In this document: piece by piece, positions 45,093-55,775 of the stretch
Layout of the letters: every line of letters starts with the position of its first letter
Position numbering within the stretch: position 1 is the first letter of the stretch
NCBI RefSeq assembly: GCF_010093595.1
Contig: NW_022985453.1
Location: forward strand, 954,897-1,018,896
Length of the DNA stretch: 64,000 nt
Source: Mytilinidion resinicola
Lineage: Eukaryota > Ascomycota > Dothideomycetes > Mytilinidiales > Mytilinidiaceae
Reading direction: 5' to 3'
Translations under genes and position numbers: made by a program
Notes under the pieces: model-generated
The model's database searches: none
What the model was told of the DNA's origin: nothing
What the model saw: the letters and a program-made list of their open reading frames with translations, nothing else

Positions 45093-45329
45093 GGAGTGTG
45101 AAGGGAGTGGTTATGGGATAATGCATTGGGATCGGAAAATGGGTAATGGTAATGGCATTGCATAGCATGGGATTGGACTAACTGGGGATATTGCATTGGG
45201 TTGGCGTTTTTGAACTGGCCCCAGCCTAGATAGATTAGGCGTATTGTAATACGATAATGATGGTGTGCGCGAAGCACACCTCCTCCACTTATTCAAGTAC
45301 ACAGCATTGAACTTCGTGTTGTGTTGGTA
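45093..45329. other. 3' flank, no gene seen
   Basis: Flank of the GPI-protein gene with short purine-rich direct repeats (TGGGAT-type). Nothing coding. Confidence 0.4.
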
Positions 45330-45780
45330 ACAATATCTACAGAGTCAATCGCTGGCCTGATCCCCTATTAGACGCAGTGTGCTTCACCGCGGGAGACAAA
45401 ATTCATCTCACGCAGTTAGATTCGTAAATTCTTCCCCTTTAACTAACCACCTAGGCCCACGAAGACGCGCCGACGCACAGGGGACGCATGTCATGCTTTT
45501 ATTATCGCTAATAATTATAGTTCTGACTACGTAGACAAAAATCTGATAGACGCGGTGTGGCACGCGGCGTAGCTCGTTTTGGTTTCACACGGTTCGATTC
45601 GTAACTCTTTCCAACGTTACCGACCCACGAGGCCAGAGGATGTCCTAGCTCATAGGGGACGTAATTGGCGCGTTTATTGCAAAGAGTTCCCGATCTAACG
45701 GCGTAGAAGAGGTCTTGGTAGACGCGGTGGGGTACGCAGTGTGGTTACTTCTCGTAACAGAAGCACCAGGGCGGTTTTCA
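45330..45780 (+). repeat. Degenerate ~175-bp tandem repeat, about 2.5 units, related to 13.2-13.9 kb
   Basis: The anchor TAGACGC(A/G)GTG occurs with GACGC at 45371, 45549 and 45721 (spacings 178 and 172). A second anchor, CACAGGGGACG at 45477 and CATAGGGGACG at 45652, is 175 bp apart, and CACGAAGACGCGCC / CACGAGGCCAGAGG keep the same spacing. The middle unit (AAAATCTGATAGACGCGG, then GGCACGCGGCGTA) aligns with the 13.28-kb unit (AAAATTTAATAGACGCGG, then GGCACGCCCCGTA). A perfect B-box-like GGTTCGATTC lies at 45591-45600 in one unit only. Non-coding. Confidence 0.65.
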
Positions 45781-46328
45781 GTGGCCCTATGAAGGAAACT
45801 TAAGGCTAGGGTTTGATGCTCGGTCTTTTCGTCTTGTACTGCATACGCATCGATGGAGGATTGGAAAACGGAGGATTCCTCGGTCGATGGGCCACATCCG
45901 TGTACGTATGTTCGTTCTTCGTCGACATCGTTGTAGGTATTGGAGGTATTAATGGCGACGAGTGTGGAACGGCGATGTGAGGTTTGAGCGTTGCTGCCAC
46001 TGATCAAAAGATATGCAGTTTGGGCTTCCCCGTGTTCCCAGTTCGTTCGAGTCGTAGGACTCGGGACTTAAAATAGCAAAGCTTTGCTGCGTTTTCATAA
46101 GCTCTCTAATGCGGAGAACTAAGTTCCATCGAATCACGACGCGCTTTCATCCCGCCTGCATTCTCTTCGCCTTCAGCCTTTCTGTAGAGAACTTAATCCA
46201 AGCAATGAAATCGCTGATTTATCCCCTCCCGAGGCGTCTTTACTGAAACAATCACGTTTGGTTCTATATGTGGATCATGACCCTGGCGCTGAAGACGAAG
46301 CGAGACGGTATAAGACGCAGGTATCGCC
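45781..46328. promoter_or_regulatory. Upstream region of the Clr5 gene
   Basis: About 550 bp after the repeat. Minus-strand frames here (45645-46137) are short and overlap the repeat; not supported as genes. Confidence 0.4.
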
Positions 46329-47926
46329 ATGTCTCCCAGGGCGCTTGCCCATCCTCCTTTCACCAGCCATCCTGCACATCTGTCGGCGGTAGCATCTCAA
46401 GCTTGCTATGCAATTCAAACAAACATGGCTATTCCCTTTCCATGTTCCTCAACGAAGGATCTGGACGCGTGGATGGACGAGATCATCTCTTTAAACAGCG
46501 AGCACAAGCTGCAAGATACCATGGAGATCATGGAGAGAGAATACCAGTTCCGCGCTACGTACGTTTTGCCATTTAGGAAAGCCTATGCTATTGCCAACAT
46601 CTCGCAGAGAGAAAATGTACAAGACCAAGCTTGCACAATGGCGCAAACAGGGGAAACTACCACCCAAGCGTGTCAGTGGACGCAGCCAAAAGGCCATGCT
46701 CCGGATTGAAAAGGAACATTTGGACGCGACAGGTAGAGGGACTTCTTTTAGATATCGGGGGCATCCTATACCCCCAGAAAAGTACCGGCGATACGAGAAA
46801 AGACATGCTCTATCACAAAACGAGTCGAGGTCGCGGTCCGCTTCCCGTGAGTGTTGTGTTGGACTCTTGTTTCAACTACTCGAAGATACTTCGTTAGGGC
46901 CCTTTGTGCTAACGTAATCTAGGTACACCTTCTTACATCAGCTACAACTCACACTCGATTGCTGAGCAGAATGCGACCACGGCTTCTGAGTCAAATCCAA
47001 TGGAGCAATATCTTCTACCCGCTAAACAACCCTTGCACTACTTCGCCGACAGTTTCGCTCAACTGACATCTATTGAAAGTCTGACAGAATACGAGGACGT
47101 AAAGATTTTGACGGAAAAAGATGCAAACAACCTGCCAAGCCCATCTCAAGCGTTCGGAATCAACTTCTCGCATCGCAACTCCTTCGATGTTCCCAGTTCC
47201 CCTTTCTCTGATGTTACCTCACTATCACCAACGTCATCCTTCATCAGTATTACTGAAAGAGAGCTCTCACCGTTCGTGGACGATGAGTCTACGCCAACAC
47301 CAAAAGCGCTTTCTACCCCTATCGACCTTGGTAGGCTGGAACGTCTTACCATACACCACGATAGGAGTGATAACGGAGGAAAGGCTGTCCTTGCTGTACC
47401 GGGAGTCGACTCCGCCGACGAAATCAAAATTATTGATACCACATCCGAGCGAACGTCTTCGCGAGCCGTGACGCTGTCAGTCAACTCATTGCCACTATTC
47501 CCCACCGATCTCGACTCATGCCACTGGCGAGCCCTTTCCTCAGCACTGCGACGATTAGAATTGTATGATGAAAACGTGCTGTTTAAAGCTCACGTCTCAC
47601 GCATAATCAGTGTCATGTGGAATTTATTCGGTGTCTACATGCACGGAAGCTTCTTGGAACGAAAGCAGAAAATGGCATTGATTCTGTTTGGGAACATATT
47701 TTCATTTATCGGGCGTGGATTCTATGAGCACGACCATCTTGTTGTCCAAGTCTGTTATGAAAGCGTCTGTAGAGCATTTCGCTCGCTGGATACCCTTCCC
47801 TGCGATGACTTGCCCCCGGAGACGTCTCCCGAAAGCATAACTCGGCAGGTTGATGGAATTTGGGCAGACGCTAGGAAGCTGTCCCAGCACTGTTGGTGGG
47901 ACGAGCTGTTGAAACAGCCCACGTGA
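46329..47926 (+). CDS. Clr5-domain protein
   Basis: Exons 46329-46558, 46608-46846 and 46923-47926 give 490 residues; introns are 49 and 76 nt, both GT-AG and in phase. A second possible start, MAIPFPCSS, is at 46425. The first splice joins TMEIMEREYQFRAT to EKMYKTKLAQWRKQGKL, which together form a Clr5 domain (LYL..L.EVM.IME.E..F.AT...YK.KL..W). A basic linker follows (RIEKEHLDATG, KYRRYEKRHAL). The last exon is a Ser/Pro-rich middle and a helical C-terminus with VMWNLFGVYMHGSFLERKQKM and SQHCWWDELLKQ. Clr5 domains are common in Pezizomycotina and are named after a fission-yeast silencing factor; DNA or chromatin binding is a family-based guess. Confidence 0.8.
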
Positions 47927-48879
47927 TGTATAGGTAACCTGTGTAAATTGATTAATTACACATGGAGCTACCTGTGGGCTTCACTAGAGTGATTTACCAG
48001 CCTTCTTACGGGAATAGGAGTCCTAGAATATGTGACCTCTCCAGCTACCTAATTCCTTGCACCTTGCACCTTGCACCTTGCACCTAATTTTTACACCAAC
48101 ATACCTTAGCCAAGCGTTGTCAAACTTCGACTCATAATGAACAGCTTTAGGCTTCTCAATCTGTTACTCGACTTCTACTGTCCACCTACTAATTACCACA
48201 ATGTTAAGTGATTTTTCTTTCCCGGCTCCGCTTTTCTCGACTGTGTCATACATATGCCGGTCCATTTGCAAACTCGCCTCTCGTACTCTGTAATGATACT
48301 AAGGTAGGGTAGATCAACCTCTTGCGATGCGTAATTCAACGGTTGGTTCAGTTACTTGCCGATTAATATGGCACATATAGGGAGTTATAAAGAGAATCGA
48401 CTATCGGAAGGGATTGTAAGGGCATTCGTCCAAACTTTCCTTTTCGCACCAAGGTCTAGATATGTATAGAAATATAGAAAGGCTCGGTCTAGTGAACCAT
48501 AAGTGTAATACATTCTATGCTGTCCAAAGTCATTGTTCCTGCGAGAGGCAATATCCAATTTTACGCTGAATTCCACCGTCCAATCAATACTACCTTAGCA
48601 CGACCAGTCGAGTCTAGTATTTTATACGCTTCATTAGTGACACATCCTGTTGTTAACGCTTTGGCCTAGCGAGTGTCTGATGCTTTATTCCAAGTGTTCA
48701 AGATGGATGCGACGAACACCAAGCGGTCATAGCGTTCTCCCCGCCAACGTCACTTAACTCCCAGCCACATGTCCACATCACCGGCCTTCCATTTACAATC
48801 GTAGACCATGCGATCAATACCCCTCGAGGGCAGCTAAGGCACTCCCTGCCGCTCCCATATCCTCATTCCTCCATCCACC
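47927..48879. repeat. Intergenic with a CCTTGCA heptamer repeat
   Basis: Positions 48055-48085 hold about 4.4 copies of the 7-bp unit CCTTGCA. The rest of this 950-bp interval shows no gene. The last ~100 bp is the upstream region of the GRF gene. Confidence 0.7.
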
Positions 48880-50134
48880 ATGTCCAACTTCCGCGGCACC
48901 CGCAAAGGCGGCAAAGCCCGACCCTCCCATTCCTACGCCACAATGCAAAAAGGCCTCTTCGAAGACGGCACATGGAAGTGTGCGTACACTAGTCGCCTTA
49001 CTCTCATATCTCTAGTCAAACTCTAACACTACCTCAGGCGACTGCAACCCCCGCCTCCCCGCCATCCACCTCCAAACCAAGAAAGAAACCGCGAACAAAG
49101 GCCGCTGGTTCTACAAATGCCAGAAGGGCCAAGACGACGAGGGCTGCTGCAACTTTTTCCTCTGGGAGGATGCCGCGAAGCCGCGCGAGGGGAGGGCTGT
49201 GCTGGGGACGTCGAGGACGGAGCCTGCGACGCCAGTGACGACGCCGAGGAAGCCTGGGATTGCGGTTACGAGGGCGTTTACGCCGAGCGATTACGGACTA
49301 CCGCAGCATGAGGATGGGAACAAGAAGCGGGGGAGGATCGATGAGGAGGAAGACTACGGCTGGGACGACTCGATTGACAGCGTCGAGCTCGCGCGGCTGG
49401 GGAAGCAGTACGACACCCCTTCCAAACCTCCGGAGACGCCTCGGAAAGCTGTTAAGACGGATGTGTTCACGACACCGAATACTAGTCGAAGGAAGCTGCC
49501 TTGGCTGGAAAATAGCTCGGTGCCTTCGGATGGTCTTCCGACACCGACATCCATGTCCAAGACTTTTGTGGAGGGGATGGGGAGGATAGATCGGACATCA
49601 CCGGCAAGCGTGGTATCGAACGCGTCCTACGTTACGGCGGGGTCGGAGCGTCAGAAGGAAATTATGAGGGGGTATACGCTTCCAATGCAAGTGGGGACGC
49701 CGACGCCGATGCGATCGAGTAATACGCTTGCGGCGAAGGATACCACGCCGACGCCGAGCCGGTTTAGAGATGTGGAGGTTGGGGAAGGGGAGGACTGTCA
49801 GCTCATCGCAGACATACTTGGTGTACTCAATGTGAATAATGTCACGTTGAATGAGAGTGCGAAAGAGGGGGTAAGGAGGGTGTTGAATAAGCATGACCTG
49901 CGGATGCAAGGGATTATCAAAGGGTATGTACTCCGATCCAAATGGTTTAGGGGGTTTGAGTGGCTACTGATTTCTCCTAGACGCGAGATATCTCGACTAG
50001 CGATCAAAGCGAAGGATTCAAAGATTACGGAGCTGGGACTTCGTATTTCGACGCTGGAAGCTGAGCTGGAGACCGAGAAGGCGCTTGTGCAGCACTTCAA
50101 GTGGAAGGCCGACAACGACCTGACTTCTGACTGA
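48880..50134 (+). CDS. GRF zinc-finger protein
   Basis: Exons 48880-48979, 49038-49923 and 49981-50134 give 379 residues. Intron 1 (58 nt) lies just before the zinc finger and joins GTWK to CDCNPRLPAIHL. The GRF finger continues as KGRWFYKCQKG and GCCNFFLWED; Cys residues in CDC, YKC and CC fit zinc binding. The middle is Thr/Pro-rich with several TP motifs. The C-terminus (SRLAIKAKDSKITELGLRIS, LEAELETEKALVQHFKWKA) is a coiled coil. Intron 2 (49924-49980, 57 nt) has a GTATGT donor and a CCTAG acceptor, is a multiple of three and has no stop, so retention would insert 19 residues just before the coiled coil. GRF fingers bind single-stranded nucleic acid in DNA-repair proteins such as topoisomerase III-alpha, NEIL3 and APE2; no enzyme domain is seen here. 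Confidence 0.85.
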
Positions 50135-51273
50135 TCACCCTCACCTACACCCTACGACCGTCACGACCTCCTTTTCTCTTCCATTTTCCAAGTTTGGATG
50201 GCGCTATTACTATACCCTTGAATACTTTGAGCTTGAGCGACGCGGCAGATATTAGCTTCACGGTTTTAGGATCGCTTTTGGTACTCGGTCGATCGATGGG
50301 ACGTTGTACCGATCTATCATCTCTGTGTCTCATGAAGACTTTTGGAGTTCGCTCGATAGGTACTTCGAAATGAATTCTTTACCCTACACCCACGCCCTCG
50401 TCCGATTTCGGCAAGGATGCAGATCGAGACAATCTATGCGCATTAAATCGTGTCGTCTGCACCTTTCCCAACACGTTACGGAGTCACTCTTAGATATGGT
50501 ATACTATGTCAGCATTCGCGGACTTCAATTCACCCATAAAACCGGAGATGCGTGATGTTAAGGTTGGGAGAGATGGGGTCGCTGGGACCCTTTCACGTGC
50601 TATTCAAGCTTATCGCCATCAAGCTTTTCGCGTAGCGGATAGAGATGTTGGTTGCCGTTGCGGGTGACGGGCGAACGAGCTAATACCATGTGGGTACCAC
50701 GGAGCCAGTGGGATACTGTGGTAGAGCATATATTAGCCGTACGTAGTAACCGGTCTGCATCTGACTGCACACCTTACGGCGAGATCCGACTTTCCATATC
50801 ACGAAACAAATAGACGTGGTTATTACCAGCCAATCAGCGACCGTGCGCGCTTTGTGCGGGCGCCCGTGACGTGTGCGCAACTTGTGCGGTCGACGTCCAC
50901 CACTCGCACTTCTCACGCTTCCACGCCTCCAAACCCGCCCTCTCTGACCATTTGCTAGAAACTTCTGGGGAGCAGCTGGAATGGCGAGATTGGTGCGTCG
51001 GGTGTCGAGTCATCGCTGCCCGCAAAAGAGACGCACTTGTGCCTTCCGCTGCGAGGGGACTTAAGAAGCTTCGCCCCTCCTCTCGAAGACCCGGCGGCTG
51101 TATCTGTCTATGCTACTTTGAACAACCGCGTTGATTAATCAAATCAATCCAATCAGTCAACCGATAGTTTCATACACTACACCATCGCCACAGAGGTACT
51201 ACCAGCTGTACTTGCTGTACGCCTCAACAACAGGATAGCCGCGTGTCCCATTCCGACACCGCCCTCTACCACC
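50135..51273. promoter_or_regulatory. Upstream region of the copper ATPase, no other gene seen
   Basis: 1.1 kb. Small frames near 50304-50555 and 50871-51134 are not supported. I saw no certain copper-response element. Confidence 0.45.
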
Positions 51274-54200
51274 ATGGCACTACCATCGCCCACGTCCACG
51301 CAAGGGCGTGCCAGCATTACGACTACGGTGTTCATATCGAACCTGCACTGCCCGTCATGCATCGTTAGTATCCAAGGGGCTTTGAGTGCTCTGCATCCCC
51401 CGCCTGAGGTCGTCTCCCACTCCATCGTCTCCCACGAGGTGATACTGCGCCACAGCGCCCAAGTCTCTGTCGACGCGATCCTGGATGCTCTAGAGCTTGC
51501 GGGCTTCGAGGTACATTCCATCTTCCAGGACTCTGAGATCGGTATTGGAGTCGAGAGCGAGCGAAGAAGCCCCGAGTGGCAAAACAGCCTCGAGCAAGCG
51601 GTAAACCGGTGGCGGCATTCGCGAGGGCATGCGAGGGAGGACGATATGCAGAAGAGGAAGAGACATGTGGAGCAGTGCGCGCTTTGTCGAATTGAAGAGG
51701 GGGATGTGGGGGGGTCTGTGAAGGTGAGGCAGGAGAGTGGGTCGAGCGCTGCGTTGACTGAGAAAGAGGAGATCAAAAGGGAGGAAGATGTGGGAGAGGT
51801 GGAGATGAAAGGGGATGGCTTTGTTTTCGTTGATGATGGAGCTGGAGATGGGTTGTGGAGAGCCACCCTTGCGATTTCGGGGATGACGTGCGCGTCGTGT
51901 GTGGCGAGTATCTCGAGGGTGGTGGGCGAGTTGGGCTGGGTGAGGTCGGTGGATGTTAATCTGCTTACTGCGAGTGGGTCGGTCGTGTTTGAGGGGAAGC
52001 ATCATGCGGCCGAGGTTGTGGAGGTGGTTGAGGATGCTGGGTTTGAGGTTACGCTGCAGTCGCTGGTTGAAGTTGCCAAAGCGCCGGTGAAGAAGTCAGC
52101 AACGGTACCGGGAGCGGAGCGGTGGAAAGCGACGTACTCAATCGAGGGTATGACTTGCAGCTCTTGTGTGGGGAATGTTACGGATGCGGTCAAGGGGTAC
52201 ACCTGGATCGAGCACGTGGACGTCAATCTCGTTTCGAATAGCGCTACCGTGACGTTTACTGGGAAGGACCATCTTGCGGAGATTCAAGAGGCTATTGAGG
52301 ACTCGGGTTATGGTGCTACTCTCGATACCATACTCCCTATCGATCAACAGCAAGAGGTGGCTCAAGAGAGATCTATGGCGATCCGCATAGAGGGAATGTT
52401 CTGCCACCACTGTCCCCCACGGATCATCGCTGCCCTGAACGAAATCTACGGCGACAAGATCGAGTGCGAAAAGCCACCCTTGAACGAAAAGACTGGCCTC
52501 CTCAGAATCAAATATCTTCCCTCGCCACCCGACTTCACCATCCGCCACATCGTCGACTCAATATCAGCAATCGACGCCATCTTCAAACCCTCCATCTACC
52601 ACCCTCCCACACTCGAAGAGCGTGCCCACGACATGCACGCCCGAGAACGCCGCCGCATCCTCTTCCGCCTCGTTCTCTCCTTTACTATCGCCATCCCAAC
52701 ATTCATCCTAGGCATCGTCTACATGTCTCTGGTCCCCGCTTCAAACCGCCAACGTCGCTACCTCATGGAGCCCATGTGGGCTGGGAACATTCCCCGCATC
52801 CAATGGGCTCTCTTCTTCCTCTCTACCCCAGTCTATCTTTTCGCTGCGGATACTTTCCATGTGCGAGCGCTGAAGGAGCTACGCGCGATGTGGAGGCCGG
52901 GTAGTCGGACCCCTTTCTTCCAACGGTTTTATCGGTTTGGAAGCATGAATATGCTTATGAGTCTTGGAACGACCATTGCGTATTTCGCGTCGATTGTGGA
53001 GTTGATCAGAGCGGGGTTGAAGAAGTCGACTGGGAGCTTAAGTGATTCGTACTTCGACTCCGTCGTGTTCCTTACTATGTTCTTGCTTATTGGACGGTTT
53101 TTGGAAGCGTACAGCAAAGCGAAGACCGGGGATGCGGTCACCTCGTTGGGGAAGCTTCGACCAGATGAAGCGATTCTCGTTGGAGTTTCTGGAACTGGAG
53201 ATCGGAAGATATCAGTCGACTTGCTTGAGATTGGGGATGTTGTGAGGGTTCCGCACGGCACTTCTCCCCCATTCGATGGACTCATCGCCGCCGGATCAGC
53301 CAAATTCGATGAATCTAGTCTTACTGGAGAAGCAAGACTCGTGAACAAGGAACCAGGCGACACCGTCTTCTCCGGCACCATCAACAAAGGCGGCGCGATC
53401 ACCGTTCAAATCAATACAGTCTCCGGTACCTCGATGCTCGATCAGATCATCAACGTAGTCCGCGAAGGTCAGGCGAGGCGCGCGCCTGTCGAGAGGGTCG
53501 CCGATGTAATCACTAGCCACTTCGTTCCATTCGTAGTGCTCGTTGCTATCGTCACTTGGGTGATATGGCTGTCACTTGGCCTCACCGGTACTATCCCGGA
53601 CGACTGGCGTGATAAAGATTCTGGAGGCTGGGAATTGTGGTCCCTCCGCTTCGCTATCGCCGTCTTCGTCGTAGCGTGTCCTTGCGGGATCGGTCTTGCT
53701 GCGCCCACTGCTCTGTTCGTCGGCGGTGGGTTGGCTGCTAAACATGGTATCTTAGTGAAAGGAGGTGGTGAAGCCTTTCAAGAAGCTAGTTCCCTCGATT
53801 GTATCGTCTTCGATAAGACTGGGACGCTGACGCAAGGCGGAGATCCGGAAGTGACGGACTACGAGATCATCGATGGCCAAGGCGAAGGAGTCGCTCTCGG
53901 TATGGCCACGAAGCTGGAAGAAAGCAGTACCCATCCTATCGCTAAATCCCTCGTCGCTTTCTGTGCCTCGAAAGTCAATTCGGAGAGTACTCTCATCTCT
54001 ATCGATGAGATTCCTGGAAAGGGTCTGAAGGGGGTTTTCAAACCTACCTCTGAAACAACTACAGCCCCTATCACCGCACTCATAGGCAACGAGACTTTCA
54101 TGGTCGATCACGGCGTCGTTATTCCCGCTTCCACCTCCACAACTCTCAACAAGTGGAAATCAGAGGGTAAATCCGTCGCCCTCTTCGCCATCTCCTCCAC

Positions 54201-54924
54201 CACATCATCCGCAGACTTCATCCTCTCCGCCACCTTCGCAATCTCCGACCCCCTCCGCCCCGAAGCCGCTTCCACAATATCCTCCCTTCACGCCAGTGGC
54301 ATCGATGTCTGGATGCTCTCCGGCGACAACGAAACCACCGCCCGTGCCGTCGGCGCCTCCGTCGGCATCCCCTCTGATCACGTCATCGCAGGCGTGCTGC
54401 CCTCCCAAAAAGCCGAGAAGATTAAATACCTCCAACGTACCCTCCCCTCCCCACGCAAATTCGGTAGCCGGGGAAAGGCCCGCGCAACCGTCGCGATGGT
54501 CGGCGACGGTATTAACGACGCGCCCGCGCTCGCTACTGCAGACGTCAGTATCGCGATCGGGAGTGGTAGCGATGTCGCTGTTTCGTCTGCTTCTTTCGTT
54601 CTGATTACGTCGGATCTAAGGTCGATCACGACGTTGATTCGGTTGAGCAAGAAGGTTTTCAGGCGAGTGAAGTTTAATTTCGGCTGGGCGCTGGTGTATA
54701 ACCTAATTGCGATGCCGGTGGCAGCAGGGGCGTTGTTTGCAGTGCGCACCGGGGGTGGGGGGCATGTGAGGTTGGATCCGGTGTGGGCGAGTTTGGCGAT
54801 GGCGATGAGTAGTGTGAGTGTGGTTTGTAGTAGTTTGGCGCTGAGGTTAGATTGGAGGGGGGTGGGGTTTAGGGTGGAGAGGGAGGAAAGGGGGACTGGA
54901 TTGGAAGGGGAGAGCCGGGAGTAG
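51274..54924 (+). CDS. Cu(+)-transporting P1B-type ATPase
   Basis: Intronless, 1216 residues. Four N-terminal metal-binding domains are visible: HCPSC (Cys26/29), MTCASC (Cys206/209), MTCSSC (Cys295/298) and MFCHHC (Cys377/380). The first lacks the usual Met and is followed by a long charged linker with an extra CALC pair. Membrane helices start near residue 465. The actuator TGE is in SSLTGEARLV. The transport motif ACPCGIGLAAPTA has Cys802-Pro-Cys804. Phosphorylation Asp847 is in DKTGTLT. The nucleotide domain has SSTHPIAK with the P1B HP pair, and the hinge is GDGINDAP (near 1077). Late helices carry the Cu(+) signature residues in LVYNLIAMP and AMSSVSVV. It pumps Cu(+) out of the cytosol. 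Four CxxC domains and the HCPSC first site fit either the secretory Ccc2 type or the Aspergillus CrpA copper-resistance type; I lean to CrpA-like but cannot settle it. Confidence 0.93.
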   Translation: MALPSPTSTQGRASITTTVFISNLHCPSCIVSIQGALSALHPPPEVVSHSIVSHEVILRHSAQVSVDAILDALELAGFEVHSIFQDSEIGIGVESERRSPEWQNSLEQAVNRWRHSRGHAREDDMQKRKRHVEQCALCRIEEGDVGGSVKVRQESGSSAALTEKEEIKREEDVGEVEMKGDGFVFVDDGAGDGLWRATLAISGMTCASCVASISRVVGELGWVRSVDVNLLTASGSVVFEGKHHAAEVVEVVEDAGFEVTLQSLVEVAKAPVKKSATVPGAERWKATYSIEGMTCSSCVGNVTDAVKGYTWIEHVDVNLVSNSATVTFTGKDHLAEIQEAIEDSGYGATLDTILPIDQQQEVAQERSMAIRIEGMFCHHCPPRIIAALNEIYGDKIECEKPPLNEKTGLLRIKYLPSPPDFTIRHIVDSISAIDAIFKPSIYHPPTLEERAHDMHARERRRILFRLVLSFTIAIPTFILGIVYMSLVPASNRQRRYLMEPMWAGNIPRIQWALFFLSTPVYLFAADTFHVRALKELRAMWRPGSRTPFFQRFYRFGSMNMLMSLGTTIAYFASIVELIRAGLKKSTGSLSDSYFDSVVFLTMFLLIGRFLEAYSKAKTGDAVTSLGKLRPDEAILVGVSGTGDRKISVDLLEIGDVVRVPHGTSPPFDGLIAAGSAKFDESSLTGEARLVNKEPGDTVFSGTINKGGAITVQINTVSGTSMLDQIINVVREGQARRAPVERVADVITSHFVPFVVLVAIVTWVIWLSLGLTGTIPDDWRDKDSGGWELWSLRFAIAVFVVACPCGIGLAAPTALFVGGGLAAKHGILVKGGGEAFQEASSLDCIVFDKTGTLTQGGDPEVTDYEIIDGQGEGVALGMATKLEESSTHPIAKSLVAFCASKVNSESTLISIDEIPGKGLKGVFKPTSETTTAPITALIGNETFMVDHGVVIPASTSTTLNKWKSEGKSVALFAISSTTSSADFILSATFAISDPLRPEAASTISSLHASGIDVWMLSGDNETTARAVGASVGIPSDHVIAGVLPSQKAEKIKYLQRTLPSPRKFGSRGKARATVAMVGDGINDAPALATADVSIAIGSGSDVAVSSASFVLITSDLRSITTLIRLSKKVFRRVKFNFGWALVYNLIAMPVAAGALFAVRTGGGGHVRLDPVWASLAMAMSSVSVVCSSLALRLDWRGVGFRVEREERGTGLEGESRE

Positions 54925-55129
54925 TGATAGGTTGGTAGACTGTTTGATAGGACATAGCTCTTAGATGCCCGATCTACTTCGTTTTCCGTTTCTAACTTCA
55001 CCTATCGCACTCTCTCAACTGTCTCCGTGTTCCTCTTCCCAAATATCCTCCAAATCCTCACTAACACTATCATCACCGTCTCCCCCAACCCCTCCCAGAC
55101 TCTCCCCAACACCCGCTTCCCCGCCCTCC
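54925..55129. other. Short convergent 3' region
   Basis: About 200 bp between the copper ATPase and the convergent P-loop gene. C/T-rich, no feature. Confidence 0.4.
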
Positions 55130-55775
55130 CTACCACCGCCCTGACATCCCCACAAGCACCTCTGCCACCCTTTCCGGCGTCAAATCAGTAACATCCACCT
55201 CCACCCACATAACATTCTTAAACCTAAAGAGCTCTCCCTTCGGACGCATCTCCTCCAATAATGAGGAGTCAAAGAGCTTCCTCGTCCCCCCCCCCCCCCC
55301 CCCCGATCCGCTCCGCGGACGTCATCCGCGGCACGCTCTCCGCGACGTCGCGGGTGAGATACACCGGCACGAACACCCTTCCAGCTCGCCCGGCGGCCAA
55401 GGGAGTTGCTGGTGTGGAAGTCTAATCCACCTACCATTAGTTCCCGACATCGAGCCGTGGTGATTATGCGCTTTGGGACGCGAGCAAGTGAGTGAGTGAG
55501 TGAGTGAGTGACAGCGTACCGGTGAAGATTGCGATCCGATGGAAGGTGGAGGGGTCTTCGACGTGGGACGTGAATGCAAGATCGCGGAGGTGTTTTCGTT
55601 CGGTTTGGTAGGATGGGTGGTCCCGAGCGTAGAGGATGGAGACAGGGTCGATGAGTTGGTGGTTGTCGATCAGAATAGCTTTGGTGGGTGAGCGAAGGGG
55701 AATGAGGAGCTTGGAGATGGTGAGTTTGCCGGTGCCAGGGAAGGCGTTGATCCAGATGAGCGGTTGAGGGGGCAT
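55130..55775 (-). pseudogene. P-loop kinase-like gene with a 19-base homopolymer frameshift
   Basis: Exon 1, 55775-55520, begins MPPQPLIWINAFPGTGKLTI, a Walker A loop (PGTGKLT), and continues with AILIDNHQLIDPV and a YQTERKHLRDLAF helix. A GTACGC donor at 55519 starts an intron of roughly 110 nt that contains a (GTGA)n microsatellite; the acceptor is probably CACCAG before 55408, but a small extra exon is possible. Exon 2 reads AAGRAGRVFVPVYLTRDVAE, SVPRMTSAERI, then a run of G, then TRKLFDSSLLEEM and VEVDVTDLTPERVAEVL, ending at TAG 55132-55130. The plus strand has 19 C at 55286-55304. An open frame needs 18 or 21, so the gene as written is frameshifted. Related fungal P-loop proteins resemble AAA_33 or zeta/chloramphenicol-phosphotransferase-like kinases; the substrate is unknown. 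The slip may be an assembly error. Confidence 0.7.

Noticed and set aside
45591..45600. Perfect B-box-like GGTTCGATTC, possible tRNA gene
   Set aside because: No A box at a suitable distance, no acceptor or anticodon stem can be folded around it, and the other repeat units lack it.
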